The notes beneath the pieces were generated by a model. The model had not been told where the DNA came from, made no database searches, and saw nothing but the letters and a program-made list of their open reading frames with translations. A stretch of 64,000 nucleotides of DNA from Marasmius tenuissimus (taxonomy: Eukaryota > Basidiomycota > Agaricomycetes > Agaricales > Marasmiaceae), in assembly GCA_029532415.1 (NCBI GenBank), contig JAQOTA010000046.1:930001-994000 (forward strand), read 5' to 3'. The position numbers were made by a program, and so were the translations under genes. Shown here piece after piece: positions 47,375 through 59,728 of the stretch (within the stretch, counting starts at the first letter, position 1; each line of letters opens with the position of its first letter).

Positions 47375-48045
47375 TCACGCACCGTCTTTGATAACAACCT
47401 TAAAATGTCCATTGGAAGCATTCCCGTGAAGTGTTCTCCTGAGGATTGGGAGCCCTAGTGATGCAGCAAACGCAGCTGTACGAGGATTAAACTGCTTGAA
47501 CTTTTGCCATGCTGCAATAGAGTCATATACATCTTTGCTCCATTTATAATAGAAGAAAGACAGTCGGGCATCCAGTTTTAGGAGCCCTAAAGATGAGTGC
47601 TTAAGCACGGAGAGTTTTCGGTGGCCTTTGGGGTCATATGACCAGTAGTAGAGGTCCTTTGATTTCCATTCAACCATGAGAGGTCCCTGGCGGGGGCAAG
47701 GGGAACGGGTAAGAGAAAGAGGTAACAGGGGATGTCAATGGGGAATTGAGGTTGGGATGGAGAGAGGGACAGATCGGATATTCCAACAGTTGGTGCACAT
47801 TGCCATGGATTGAGCTCGGGTGTTGGTGGTGAGTCTCGGGGTGAGTCTTGGGGTGGTAGTAGTACCATACGTGGGGAATTTTGACTTGCATTCACTTCAC
47901 GCTCCAGCAATAATGCTGGCTCCATACGGGATGCTTTCCTGGACCTAGTCCTGGTACTATCGGTGTTTGAAAACTTCCTGCTATCTGGTTTCTTTTCAGC
48001 CTCGGCTGTGAGGGTCAAGACAACGTGGAATATCATTCCTATCAT
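47375..48045 (-). pseudogene. Fragment of an Agaricomycete protein with a YWSxDPxG C-terminal module
   Basis: Two overlapping frames. One (48045-47587) is Ser/Pro/Arg-rich and has no domain. The second (47677-47375) reads LYYWSYDPKGHRKLS, SSLGLLKLDARL, YYKWSKDVYDSI..FKQFNPRTAAFAASLGLPIL and ends DGA-stop. This module is similar to the C-terminus of gene E (YWTSDPKG, WIGSSW, ARDHGYPKL). A short intron near 47660-47690 could join the two frames, which would make it a real gene of about 200 codons. I cannot place the junction with certainty. Function unknown. Confidence 0.45.
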
Positions 48046-48303
48046 AAGGCCCGATAAGCTCCTATTTGAGATGATATGAATTGCAAGATTTTGTTTCGGA
48101 GCTCACTACAGATAATCACTTCCTCCTGGACAATACTATGTGCTTGTGCCAGCCATGTTTGAAGAACTCAATCATTCTCTGATTGAATGGGCAGTTGTGA
48201 ATATTCATAAGATGGAAGGATGGTATTCCACTCTTGGGGCCCAGGGTTGATGGTCAGTCTAACAAACCGTTGAACATGGAACTCCGGTCATAGTTCAAAG
48301 GTC

Positions 48304-48801
48304 TTACCTGGTCCTTCTATCCCTCATTTGAATTCTCTCTATATCACGTGATTCCAGCTGCCTTAGGGGAGGTGGCATGGGCATTCCTCGCCATTGTTGT
48401 CGACATTCTGAGCCCGACCCGTCTGGAGTGGCGAGTACGACATGATCCCGCAGCCACACAATGGATCCAGGGGAAACCATTGTAGGTTTGTTATCCCAAT
48501 CCAACGATAAACCCGCGTTGCACTACAACAAAAACTGATTGTCCATCCAAAAATTACTAAAGTATCGCACGAGCCCACTCCTCTGTACAAAGGAGTCAAT
48601 TGTTACTATTAGTGGTGTGTGAGTAGCATAGTCATTTTTGAGAGTGATCCGCCTGGAGTGGTCGAGTATCTGCTCGAAGACTGTAGTGTCTACAGTTGGG
48701 TCGAGAGGTCCGATGCAGATGTCTCTGGTGGAGGAGCGAGCCCACAGGCGCTCGATGTCAATGTGGGCATGAGCAAAGAACCCGGTGGACAAGGCGTCCA
48801 A
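48304..48801 (-). pseudogene. Remnant of an F-box-associated or related protein
   Basis: Frame 48801-48523 reads GPLDPTVDTTVFEQILDHS RRITLK, then HTPLIVTIDSFVQRSGLVRY, a pattern like the outer-LRR part of Agaricomycete F-box proteins. It hits a stop and continues in another frame (WDNKPTMVSPGSIVWL) to 48304. No F-box or start is seen. Probably a decayed fragment. Confidence 0.35.
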
Positions 48802-48839
48802 TCTGATCTAGTTGTAATTTTGGTTCAGGGGATTTAGGT

Positions 48840-51800
48840 TTCAAAAGATGTATGTGTAAAACACACGCACCACAGAATACCAATGAGCGCAATATAACAC
48901 GATGAGCATTGAGTGGTCATGCTCTTTTAACACTTCGGTCAGCGTTTTCAGGGTTGAAAACCAGAGATATACAAAATCATTACATCAACCAATTCACTGA
49001 AATGGCTCACTCACCGTCGTGGAAAACCAAGGAGGGAATTCGCCGCGAATCATTAAGCCCAAATAGCTGAGCAATACATAGATTTCTAGACAACTATCAA
49101 TGCTGGTCAACAAGAGATTATAGGTATGTTATACCTTGTACTTGAAAAAGCCATAAATTCTTGTTTGAAAGTCTTATGAATGTCAATCAGCAATGATCTT
49201 GTTAGGTCGACAAAGTGGCCTAAAATCTACATACTTCAAATGCATCGGGTCCGTCCCAAGATATGCAGGTAAAATGGAGCGGTGATGGAGTATCCCGACC
49301 GTCTTCTTGCACTAGATGAACTAGATGAACAGCCTCTACAGTTGGAAAGTGTTCCTCATCAAATTCGGAATCCGAGTCGACCACAGCTCCGTGCTCGCTC
49401 CGTGAAACCCGTCTCTGGCATATTTTCCGGGTAAACTTGAGGTTTCCAGTCCGTATACGAGTATACTTTTATATCTTGTGGTTAGAGTGAGCCATTGTGC
49501 GAAAGTTATCGATCATGCGCACCTCTTGATACATGTCTCTCCTCCACAAGGGCCTTACCTCTTGGCTAGCCCGTCCCCCAACCTGAAGGTTCTCATCGCC
49601 GTCGAGGTACTGACGCCGACTCGGTATTCCGCTGGATAAGAAGCTGGGGGCAACGGTCGCAAGGCGTGTGTGAGATAGTGCTCCTCACCATAGCTACAGC
49701 TTTACAGCAGCATCCCATTCGGAATGATGCCTTCCCACCGTCCTCACTCAAACATCAGAATGGCGGGGCCATGGTTCTTGATGACCAATGTCAAAGCTGT
49801 ACGGTGCCCACGCGGAGATTCTTCAAATCAGTGGAGGCAAGCTACCCCGAAGTCAGGTGTGCTGCAGTCTGCTCCGGCACAGAAGCGTCAAGTCCGTGAG
49901 ATGCCGAAATACTATGACTCCAATCTCAGCTTGGGTCAACTAATCAATCACGAAGTAATTTCGAGACGAGTCCCAAACAGCGCCCGAGATAGCACGACGA
50001 CGATGTATTGAAATAACCCAACCAATGAACAAGAACCACTTCTGCTACTCATCTTGTGACACGGCGTATAAACAGTAAATGTCCCATCTGTCCAGTCGAT
50101 TACAAGCATCAGAATACTGGGTAAGCAATCTAGATATCAACATGCCAACATGGAACCTCAGATCCTGGAAACACCCGACGAATCGAACTGAAAAGAGGAT
50201 CAACATGTACATTGAGTATGGAGGAGTAACCACGCCGAACAAAGTCGTGCGGTCTCGTGGTATAAAGGAAGGAAGATACACTGACCGTGCTTAATTACAC
50301 AGCAGCCCCACTGCAAATGTCAGGTCGGCTACGCCTATAGGACCAAACCTAAGTCAGCACCTTGATGTCAAGGCAAAAATACTGTGCGGTAGCCTTCGGT
50401 CGTGAGGGTACGGCAAGATTGAAATGCCCTAAAACGAGAAGAATATGCTAGGTCCGCTACAATGATGGAGAGAAGTAGGCGCGGGAAAAGTCAGCATACC
50501 TTCCGATATGACCGCGTCAAGAGCATATTGAGCGGATTAGCACGAGCAAAAAAACCGCAAGAACCAGGGCGATACAAGACTCTAAGCAGCCGGCGAGGGT
50601 GAGATCCCACCAGCAGAACCCGAATCTCGTGGTTGTCATAGTAGCGAAAACGTTTGGGGCACGGCACAAGAGATCTAGACTGAGAGTCAATAGAGGTTAT
50701 CGAGTCGAGTACTTCCATGTACCGTAGACACAATAATAGAGACGTCGAGAACATGAAAGACACGAGAAAGGCACCAGTTTGTTTGGACTGGGTCCCGCGG
50801 TGAACCCGTAGCCAATGGCAACCTTCAGCTTCAGTATTAACCGCTCGCCGATACGTTCGCGAGTGAACACCAGTGTGGTGGGCAAAAAACGCAACGGATC
50901 ACTGGCACGATTGAAGTAGGTAAAGTCGCGCACAATGATGGTCAAACAAAAAAGTGAAACCAGAGGCGAACGAAAAGTAGATTTCGATCAAGATGCCATT
51001 AGCCGCTCTATGACGTGCTTCAAGGCGACAAAGACGAACGAGGAAACGTCAAAGGAAAAGTCAGAAGAAGTGGTCTGGAGGGACTCGGGAGGCACCGATG
51101 GGGTCGTCTCTGTCGAAAATTGAGGCTGTTGTTTTTCTTCTCTTTTTACTCTCTTTTGGTCCATCCAGTTGATACCAATATCATTGCTGACGTAGATCAC
51201 CTGAAGACAAAGCCCCGTCAATAGTAGATCTCGAGCTCAAGAGACGATCAGAATATTGTAGGGCACTAATCAAAATGAGAAGAGAGAGAGCCCTACTAAG
51301 TTCGTGCTTGGGGAGCGCGAGCAAATGGGAAATGGGAAAGGTCTATAGTAAAAGAAACGCACCCCGATTGTCAGTGCTATCGCGTTCTTTATCCCCCGTA
51401 CATGCAGTTCGTGTCGAATTGCAGACTCTATGCGAAATGAAAAGTCAGAATGGGACAAGAGCACGACGCAAAGGACACGAGTTAACGCACTGTGAGATGA
51501 CCACTCTTCTTCGATGACTGAAGAGTACCGAGTAGTGGTAGTACTAAGCGAAAAGCTAGAGGGGGGGAAGAAAGCGGAACTGAACCACTGAAGGGCTGGT
51601 CGGATCTTGACGCCGGACCGATTCTCCAGACCCGATCCTCGCGTCTGCTCTTCATTCTTTTGTCGACTTTGTTACTTTTGTGGTCAGATGTGCACCAGAC
51701 CTCTCCCAATGTCGAACTCGGACGCTCGCGAGAACACAGAGGTACTACACAGTAAGACGGGAATTGACTAGTTCTTTCGGGCTAGTCACTGAACGGGTCA

Positions 51801-52678
51801 CGTCTTTGCATGCCACCGCCATGCTCTGCGTCCATTATAGACCCAGAGTGAAGACTCGGATAGGTTGGACGTGGTGACCTCGTTGCTATCTAGCGGTCGG
51901 ATCCCCGTATTCTATCTCTGCTGGCGGGGACGTCTGGTGACGAGAGAAAGTTGTTGACTGGTACTTCGTCCTTACCTGAGTGCCGAGCACTCAGATCTGA
52001 TTATTGCCAATGTTCAGTATTGCCCGCTAAAGCCGGCGGGAACTGTCTGACGATCTTGCTGAGGACCATTAAGTGTAAGTATTGGGGTGGTTATGCCCAG
52101 TCACGTACGAAGACGTCTCAATGGAGCTCTTTGGGTGAAGGTCCGTCTCAGTCCGTCTCCGATTCTGCGTGAACTTACTAAGGTATCATCACGTGCAATG
52201 ACGTGAGTTACAGGTGATAGTTGCTCGATCATTATTCCCTTCAACCTTGAGCGCTTGAGCCCTCGGTTGACGAATAACCGTGGGCAAAGAATCTGGAACT
52301 CCTTTTGATGAGCCACAACGGCGAACACATGATAGTGATACCTGGTTCTGGCGCTGTAAATAATCTCGTATTCAAGGCGGCATGTAGCTGTAGACACCTC
52401 TACCAGCTACTGTGGCCGAATAGTATCATGCGTATGATATTGTTCGATACACATCAGTCTTAGCAATCGTACTAACTGCTCCCTTGGACGAAAGCTACAG
52501 ATTCTGTCTTTATAGACTTTACGCACGCTGCCAATTGTGAGCCAGGATGCAGCCGGAGCGGGGATCCAAAATAAAAACTTCTGAGGTAATATTATTACAG
52601 GCTCAAAAACGTTTGGTCACTATCTATTATACATATCAATGAGACGTTGGTACTTTCAAGCTCATGAGATTGAATTGA
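48840..52678. other. Long gene-poor stretch
   Basis: No supported gene in about 3.8 kb. The region 52260-52390 is another member of the short dispersed repeat seen at 29.07 and 41.75 kb (TTGATGAGCCACAACGGCGA at about 52306). Near 50105 the sequence GATTACAAGCATCAGAAT resembles GATTACAAGCATCAAGAAT at about 41970. The rest shows only short frames without domains. Confidence 0.45.
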
Positions 52679-53076
52679 CTAATAGTCGGTGCACGATTGC
52701 TCCGTGCCGACTTCAACGCCAGTCGGAATGTTGTTGATATCGTAGTTGTACCTTGGACTCTCGTGAGTGGACTCATGTTCACTGACAACGACTAATGCAC
52801 AATACCAGATGTAATGACCGCCTTGGGTGCTCCCATAGTTGACTCGGATGCGGTTGCACTAAAGTTCACTCAACAAAAATGCTTGATATCGGAACCAAAG
52901 GGAATACTTACTGGTTTCTCTAGGTTACAAGCATCGGCACCACCGCCAGGAGGGCAGTTGATCAAGTTGGCGGGGTTGCCTGGATCGGTAATGCGACGTT
53001 CGAGGTTGACAGTAGACGCAGCACTGACAGCGGTGACGCCTACAGTGAGAGCGAGGAGAGTAGCTTTGAATTGCAT
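52679..53076 (-). CDS. Small secreted cysteine-containing protein
   Basis: Exon 1 is 53076-52912 (55 codons) and exon 2 begins at 52858 after a 53-nt intron (GTAAGTA..TTTAG), both phase 0; the stop is TAG at 52679-52681. A clear signal peptide (MQFKATLLALTVGVTAVSA) is followed by a short pro-like stretch (ASTVNLERR). The mature part has LINCPPGGGADACNLEKPCNR and, at the end, EQSCTDY. A second intron of 54 nt (GTATTG..TCCAAG) may be removed, giving YIWYNYDINN and 96 residues with four Cys. Retained, the product is 114 residues with five. An even cysteine count favours splicing. No known domain; it is an effector-like or wall-associated small secreted protein by size and architecture only. Confidence 0.68.
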
Positions 53077-56000
53077 AGTTGTAACAAGGAAGTCAATTGA
53101 GTAAGTTGAGAGCTCGACTTGTGTGAGGAAGGCGATAGAGACCTTGAGGCACTTCCTGGACCGGTTTTTATAGATTTTGAGAGAGATATTAGAGATATTT
53201 GTCGGAGTTTGTGGTCAGTAAGATGCCTGCCTGAGTCGATGAGCACCATACATGAGAAAGCCGCTCCACATTGATTCTCGTGCTGCAGTGGTGAACGCTG
53301 TTGTGAAACTCGAATCAGGGCAGATCGGCTGCAGTTGAATGCTTCAAGTTCTTGCTGCATATTATCATCGTCATGCTGAGTCTCTGGGTGATCTTGTCAG
53401 CTCGCTCACTTCTTCGATGCCTCGCTTCCAAATTTAAGGAGCGGTACTAGAAAATTTGGTCCAACAAAGACGTAAATGGGTTTTCAATAATCACACTGTG
53501 CTGGTCCCATTTACATGACATTGAAGAGTAATCCTCCACTCACCGTGCCCTGCCGCCATTAATACTAGGGTACGAGTTGTTGAGACCACCACGAGTGAAG
53601 AACCAAGTCTGTTGGTCTATCGGCGCTCTGTTGAGCGCCCATTACCTGCCGCATACTTCTGACGCCTGCTGTGGTATCATGCCGAGAGAGCTATCTTACC
53701 AATGGACGACTCGGTAGCGGAATAGGTTAGAGTATGGAGCATTGCGACGTGATGCGTGTTTCGTCGGGTTTTTAGGGTGCTAGTAATGCAGCACATCAGT
53801 GAAGTTTTGCTATACTTAGGACTCGAACGAATATAGACTGTCTCTAAGTATAACACAGGCCCTCGATACTTGAAGATGCTCCACAGGCGCGGCTAGGGCT
53901 ACTCACTTGAGTCTGGCTCTGTGCACACAACTCCGTTCGGTCGTTAAGCCTTGATATCAACCAGTTCAACCATAAATTATACCCCAAATAATGCGACCGT
54001 CGCCAGCCGGAGGTTGGAGGTGGCATTGTGATGTTTCCATCGAGACTTTCGGGAAATACGATGTCGAGCTCTCCGCATACATGTGGTAGGTGTTGATTAT
54101 GACGCTATGAGCGACGAGAGTTGCGGCTCGCAAAGGATCGCTGCGAAAGGAGTTGAACGGAATCTTGCAACCTGGACACAATCATTCTGGTTTGTACGGT
54201 CTGGATATTTGACGTTACATACAAGGCTGAGGTCCTTGAGAGCGACCAGAGCTGCCGCCAACTGCGGTACCTGTAGAGGAGAATAAACAACGACGAAATC
54301 ATCGAAAGTTAGTTGTAACCGCGGAAAGAACGAGAAGTAAAGAAAAAGGGTAGCCATGGCGAACAAGGTGCCACTCACTTTAGCCAATTGTTGAAGCTTT
54401 TCCAATTGTGACTGCATTTTAGTCATCTCGGTAGATAGCGCAGAGACTCATTTCTAGCTTTCGATATCCAACACCTCAGCGAATGTGTAATCCGTCATAG
54501 ACAGTCGATCCCAAGACATTGAGCCATTTTTCTGATCAACTCCGGATGAAAAACACAACGGGGTTATGAAGATTGACAACCTGAATTCCCACTCACGAGA
54601 CCCGGGCGGACTGCAAACCCACCTTCACTACCGATCCGTGCCTGGAGTCATCTTGCACAGAGAATTGTATCTTGATGCACCTTTGGACTTGGATCTAGCA
54701 CGACTGCTAAGTAGAAAGGATTGAAGAGGATGATAAACTGGGCCAAGAGTCCTCGCACCAAACAGACAACCTCAGCATATTCACCTTGTGCATCCAATTT
54801 ACGAAGATGTCGAGCTAAACTAAAAGCCCTTTAGAAGAAGATTTTAGAAAGCCCTACCGACTGCCGATAAACGGTGACAAGTCTGGCCTCAGACAATGCT
54901 AATCCATTCACGCAGGCAAAAGAAGGTATCGACCAGAGATGCAATTCGGAAACGTGCGAGCGTTTTGCGTATAGTCGTCAACGATCAAATCCGGTCCAAA
55001 AGATCCCTGCTTTGAATCGATGTTAACTAGGGTGACTGGGCCAGATATAGAGACCGCAATCCCGTCGTAGATGATTGTCGGGTCGAAACTCGAGCGTGAG
55101 ATACGAGCGTGAAGATGCTATAGTCGACAACCAGAAGACGAAGCTCCGTATTGACCTGATGGTGGTACAGATGAAAGAGTGTCACAGGAGTTACGTGTTA
55201 CGACTACCAGCGGTTATTGGGCGCTCATACACACGTCTCCAGACTCTGACCACCGAAGCTTGGTCGATCGAGTAGTATACGTTTTCCTTCGCCCTGTGGC
55301 TCATACCAAATCTTTGAAAACTCCCTAAGCAGCTTTGAACGCTTTCAAGACCCTTGAAGTGAACAGATCAAGTGACGAGTCATTGTAAAAGCTGTTATCG
55401 TTATAATGTTATATTTATGCCAGCCGTGTTTCAGCAATGGAGCGCTAGTTTGTAGATTTCAACCCTGTCGCTCTCGATGGTTTCTGATATCAACTTCTTC
55501 CAGAACGTGGTGATTGTGGCAGTCGTAAGTTCGGCTCGATGTGAATTTGTCTGGACGTTATGTTCATCGCTTCCTCATCCCGTTAGCGCAATACAGCGCT
55601 ACAGTACATCACTAGTGTACACTCAACGCGATGCCATGACTCACCCAACTTGACTATATGTAGGCAAACATTGCATTCGCCGGCGGCATGGCGTTGCAGA
55701 GACTAGAGCGGCCTCCCGGTAGCTTTTTGTTGCATTCTAGGGATGGTTTTAGTGTTCTCTTCCCTTCGTCCATCCACAAGTTTTGGTTTCGGGACAACCG
55801 AACGCTCCAAAGGAGACACACAGCCTAAAATTGAATCGGAACGCTCGCGATCGGGTTTCGGGGGGAGACTAGACTCAAGCCTCACATAAGTATGTATGAT
55901 AGTGGCTCCGATGCCGGACGGGAGGTCAAACTCACCCTTCAGGGTCCCAATATTCCTTACCAGAACAGTGGTAATGCGGTCGAACACGCCTTATAGTCCG

Positions 56001-56390
56001 CTCATTTGTCCTTTCCGGCAACTCGAGCGCTGAACGTTGAACTCTAATCCCCCAATCCCCACGAGGTGTGAACAAAACGAGTGATGATTCCAGTTGGTTG
56101 TTAACGATTGCCTTCAGTGTTGTAAGATAAATGAGTGGATAGGATAATAGATAAGTCCATGTTTGAGTGGAAAGTGGAGACAAAATGTCTGAAGATGATA
56201 AAAAAGTCCCCGAGAATGATAAGTACTTGTAAGTGGTACGTGCTGCTATGATAAAAACTAGTGGCAATGATATATGCTGCACACATGATTTAATAATTCC
56301 TCATCCTAGATCCCCAGATTCCCCCCGCAGAGAACCGAGAACGAAACAAAAAAGAACGCCGAACGATGAACACGAGGCGTGATGGTGGTC
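53077..56390. other. Intergenic; possible short spliced ORF near 54.1-54.4 kb
   Basis: A minus-strand reading MTKMQSQLEKLQQLAK (54426-54379), joined over a 105-nt intron (GTGAGTGG..TCTACAG) to VPQLAAALVALKDLSLVCNV (54273 on), is in frame with a heptad-like start. It finds no recognisable domain downstream. I do not call it a gene. The rest holds nothing supported. Confidence 0.35.
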
Positions 56391-59073
56391 TTAGAGCGAT
56401 GGGACAGCCGTAGGTCCGGGAGCCTCGAGGTCCCTCTTCGCCGCCGCTGCGCACCAAGGCTGCGAGATTGAAGCACCGTTGGCCCAGGTATCAGGGTATG
56501 AGCATCCCTCGATCCCAACCATATACTGAGCCTTATCGTCTGCGTTCGCCCATCCGTTACCAAGATCCACGGTCTTCGTAGGTTGAACGCCAGAGACAGT
56601 GAACGTAGCTCCAGAAAGGGTAGGTATGGGTCCGGTAGGCGTGTAGCGGGGAAGATCAGCGGGCGAACCAGCCATGGTAATGGATGCAGGAGGCCAAGGG
56701 TACTTTGCAGTGTCAGGGTTTCCTCCGAGTCCTTCACTGATAGTGCCGGTGAAGGGGGCGACGTTTCCACAAGCACCATCGGCTTCACGAGGATCCTTGG
56801 GCATCCAGCCATTCTCGAGACCGAGTTGGTAGGACCATGCGGGACTCATGACTTTGCCAGTCTTAGTAGAGGCACCGATCTTCCACGTCCAGAAGAAATA
56901 GTTCTGTGAAGCATAAAGGTGTCAGCGGGGGAAGAAGAATGAAGGATAGAGACAACGACAAACCTGCAAACCATCCATACTGGCCATCGCGAACCTCTTG
57001 ATCTCAGCCTTGGTGTCATCGCTATACTTCTCGTAGTCAAGCCACCGATCACACGACCCAACACGGCTGCTTCCTGCGTATGAACCATCGTATCTCGTGC
57101 CCTCAGGAATACCGTTCAACCAAAGGCCACAGTCGTTGATCGCGTTACTCCATTCACCCGCCGACGATAAACCGAAAGCTTGCATCGATTCGTTGAATTC
57201 CCTACCCCATTGGCAAGGGGTACCGGTGCGAGCGTCCCATGATTGATCGTTCTGGTTGTCGCCGAAGGCGGCGTAAGGGTGGGAGTCAAGACTGATTCGT
57301 TCGCCGCCAGAGAGGAATCCGGCCCAGTCAGCCTTGCTCATCATAGCGTCGTGGAAAGAGATCCAGGCACCGTGGCCGGATCCGCTGGCTTCTCGGATAA
57401 CCTTGTAGGCTTGAGCGTAGCTATAACGTACCATGTGTTAGACTATTCTCAAGAACGAAAATAGATAAACTCTGTGGGCGACTTACAAGCTAGCAATAGA
57501 ATCCTTGCCAATCTGAACCTCTCGTGGTTCGTTCACGGGACCAAACATGGTGACGACGTCGCGGTATTGAGGCTGGGAGATGAACTCGGCGATGACACGG
57601 ATGATATCGAGAGTCCGCTGAGCGTTGGCATAACCCATAGGACCACGGAGGAAGTTGACATTTCCCCGCCTGCCGGAATGGTTCCAGTCGTTCTGACTTC
57701 CTGGGACGGTGTGGAGATCGAGGTTGATGCGAAGACCATACTTTCGGGACCACTGAATTGCCTTGAGAACATACCTACAAAACCGTCAGTCAATCGATCC
57801 AGTCGCGTGAGAGTGGAGGGGAGTGGGATGGGAGACAGAAGCGAAGAAGACGACCCACTTCCATGCGACTTTGGGGAGGAATGGCTCGTTGGAATGTGTC
57901 TCGACAGCCCAGTAAGGAATAGGAAGTCGAATATAATTGAGACCGGCCCCAGCGATTTCGGCGAAATCTTTTTCGGTCTAGAGTACCCGTCGTGGGGTGT
58001 CAGCGTGTGTCCAAAGTGATATAAATCAAACATACGATGAAGGTCTTGTAATGTTCCTCGAGCTGTTCTACTCCGCCGTTGGCGGCCATGGCTTGGTGAA
58101 GAGTGTATTCATCGACGGCCTCAGGTTGGAACTTCTCGAAGGGTTCAGGGCAGCTGTGGTAGTAAGGTACGTTAGAATCAACGTCAATTTCAACGGAACG
58201 AAAGGGGTAACTTGCATGAACTAATTTGAATTGAACGTCAGTAAAGTGTCAACGAGGTAAACTGAATTAGAATTTCAACTCACGGGTTCCAAGACGAGCC
58301 AGCCTCCCAAGTTGACCCTGGCAATTCGGACGGGTCAGTAAATGCGTTACGAGGAAACAAGAAACTTAAACGCACCCCCTGATTTTGTCGATCCCGTATT
58401 TGAAGGTCTCGTTGAGAGCAGGTGACCATGATTGCGCGCGGGCGCCGTTGTTGAAAGGATCGTTCGCGTCGTAGTACCAGTGTCCACCATGAGGATTCGA
58501 ATACTTCATTTTCGACCCGTCTTCGAGGGTAACATCACTACCGTCAGTTCCAGTGACAGCGACGCGAGCACCGGGTTTGCCATTCCCGCTGCCACCATTT
58601 CCACCCCCTCCAGATTCTCCACCAGAGCCATTTGACGAACCCGAGCCCGAGTTGGAGTCGTTGTTCTTCTTGAGGACAGTGACGGGTACAACGATGACAA
58701 TAATGAGAATGACGATGGCGAGGGCAGACAAGCCGATTATGAGTGTTCGTTTCCGTTTTGCTGGTGATGCTCCTTCTCCTTTCTCGCCGACATTGTTGTA
58801 CCCAAGGGCCTCCTCCTTATGTCTGGGAGTGTCGTCGTCGTTTAGGAACTGTCCCGAGGAGTTGTCTTCATTGTAAGGAGTGGATGAAGCATAAGAATCT
58901 CGTGTAGAGGCTGGATCATGACCAAGAAATCGTCCGTTTTCGGCGGGAAGAGGAGTATGGGGAGGAGAGCGGGGACTATCCATGAATGAGCCGTGGCGGG
59001 GGGTACCAGGAGTTTCGTCCAAAGGGACGGGATTATAAGGTGCAGTAGCCGCTGACAGCCCGTTTTGCGACAT
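56391..59073 (-). CDS. GH5 exo-beta-1,3-glucanase, type II membrane form
   Basis: The start at 59073 gives a long hydrophilic cytosolic N-terminus with no signal peptide, a basic patch (AKRKR), then a transmembrane helix at about residues 110-134 (TLIIGLSALAIVILIIVIVVP). A Ser/Gly-rich stalk follows. The catalytic part has VNLGGWLVLEP, YIRLPIPYWAVE, INLDLHTVPGSQN, the acid/base site MFGPVNEPRE, DSHPYAAF, the nucleophile loop SAGEWSNAINDC and, after the last intron, NYFFWTWKIG. It ends TAVPSL-stop at 56391. This is the family 5 arrangement of fungal glucan 1,3-beta-glucosidases with a membrane anchor (the D-type). It hydrolyses or trims beta-1,3-glucan at the wall. Both catalytic Glu are present. 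About eight short introns. Intact. Confidence 0.88.
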
Positions 59074-59654
59074 CGCTTAAAACAACGTGTCAGAGTCTCT
59101 TGCGTAAACGATCGGTGGCACAGACATACCGTTCAAAGGAGGCAGATGTCTTAACGGTGGAAACGAAAGAAAAAGCGGTGATGGTGGGGGAAAGGAAAAG
59201 TTGTGAGCGCTCGAAAAGCTCGGATTGAAATTAAGTTTGACACGAGCCTTGCTGAGAACATATTGCTTCAACGTGACAGTTCAATTCAATTCGGATGTCG
59301 GGATCAACGCCGTAAACAGGAAAGTGGCTCTCATTGGCCGAGCTTCCCTCCGGTATTCAATAATGAGCGGGGGTGGCGGCCAATGCTGCCCGCAACGAGC
59401 TCGACTGAATTGTGAACATGGCCGTGTGTTTTGTATAGCTGAGAACCGGTCCGGGGGCGTAGATTGAGCGTACTTGGGTACTTGCCAGCGCCCATGTCAG
59501 ACAACACATGGAGATACAGTGCATACTAGTAAGCATATACTAGCAACTGACCGATTGGAAGCTTATATGGCTGATAGCGACAAGGTGATTATAGTCAGGA
59601 GGTTTAAGACATTGCGCCGAGACTATGTCCACACATCACTCTGATTGACCCAAC
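59074..59654. other. Intergenic between GH5 gene and tRNA
   Basis: Promoter side of the glucanase gene. No further feature supported. Confidence 0.4.
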
Positions 59655-59728
59655 GGTTCGATGGCGTAGTTGGTTATCGCATCTGTCTTACACACAGAAG
59701 GTCCTCGGTTCGAGCCCGGGTCGAGCCA
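59655..59728 (+). tRNA. tRNA-Val, anticodon UAC
   Basis: A full cloverleaf folds by eye. The acceptor stem GGTTCGA pairs with TCGAGCC, the D-stem is GCG/CGC, and the anticodon stem TCTGT/ACAGA closes a 7-nt loop CTTACAC (anticodon TAC). The T-stem is CTCGG/CCGGG with loop TTCGAGC, and the discriminator base is A. No intron. Box B-like GGTTCGAGCCC is present for pol III, and TTTTC follows as a likely terminator. Confidence 0.92.

Noticed and set aside
54097..54426. Coiled-coil-like ORF, possible gene
   Set aside because: Splicing gives only a short hydrophobic/helical product with no recognisable domain or conserved end, so support is too weak.
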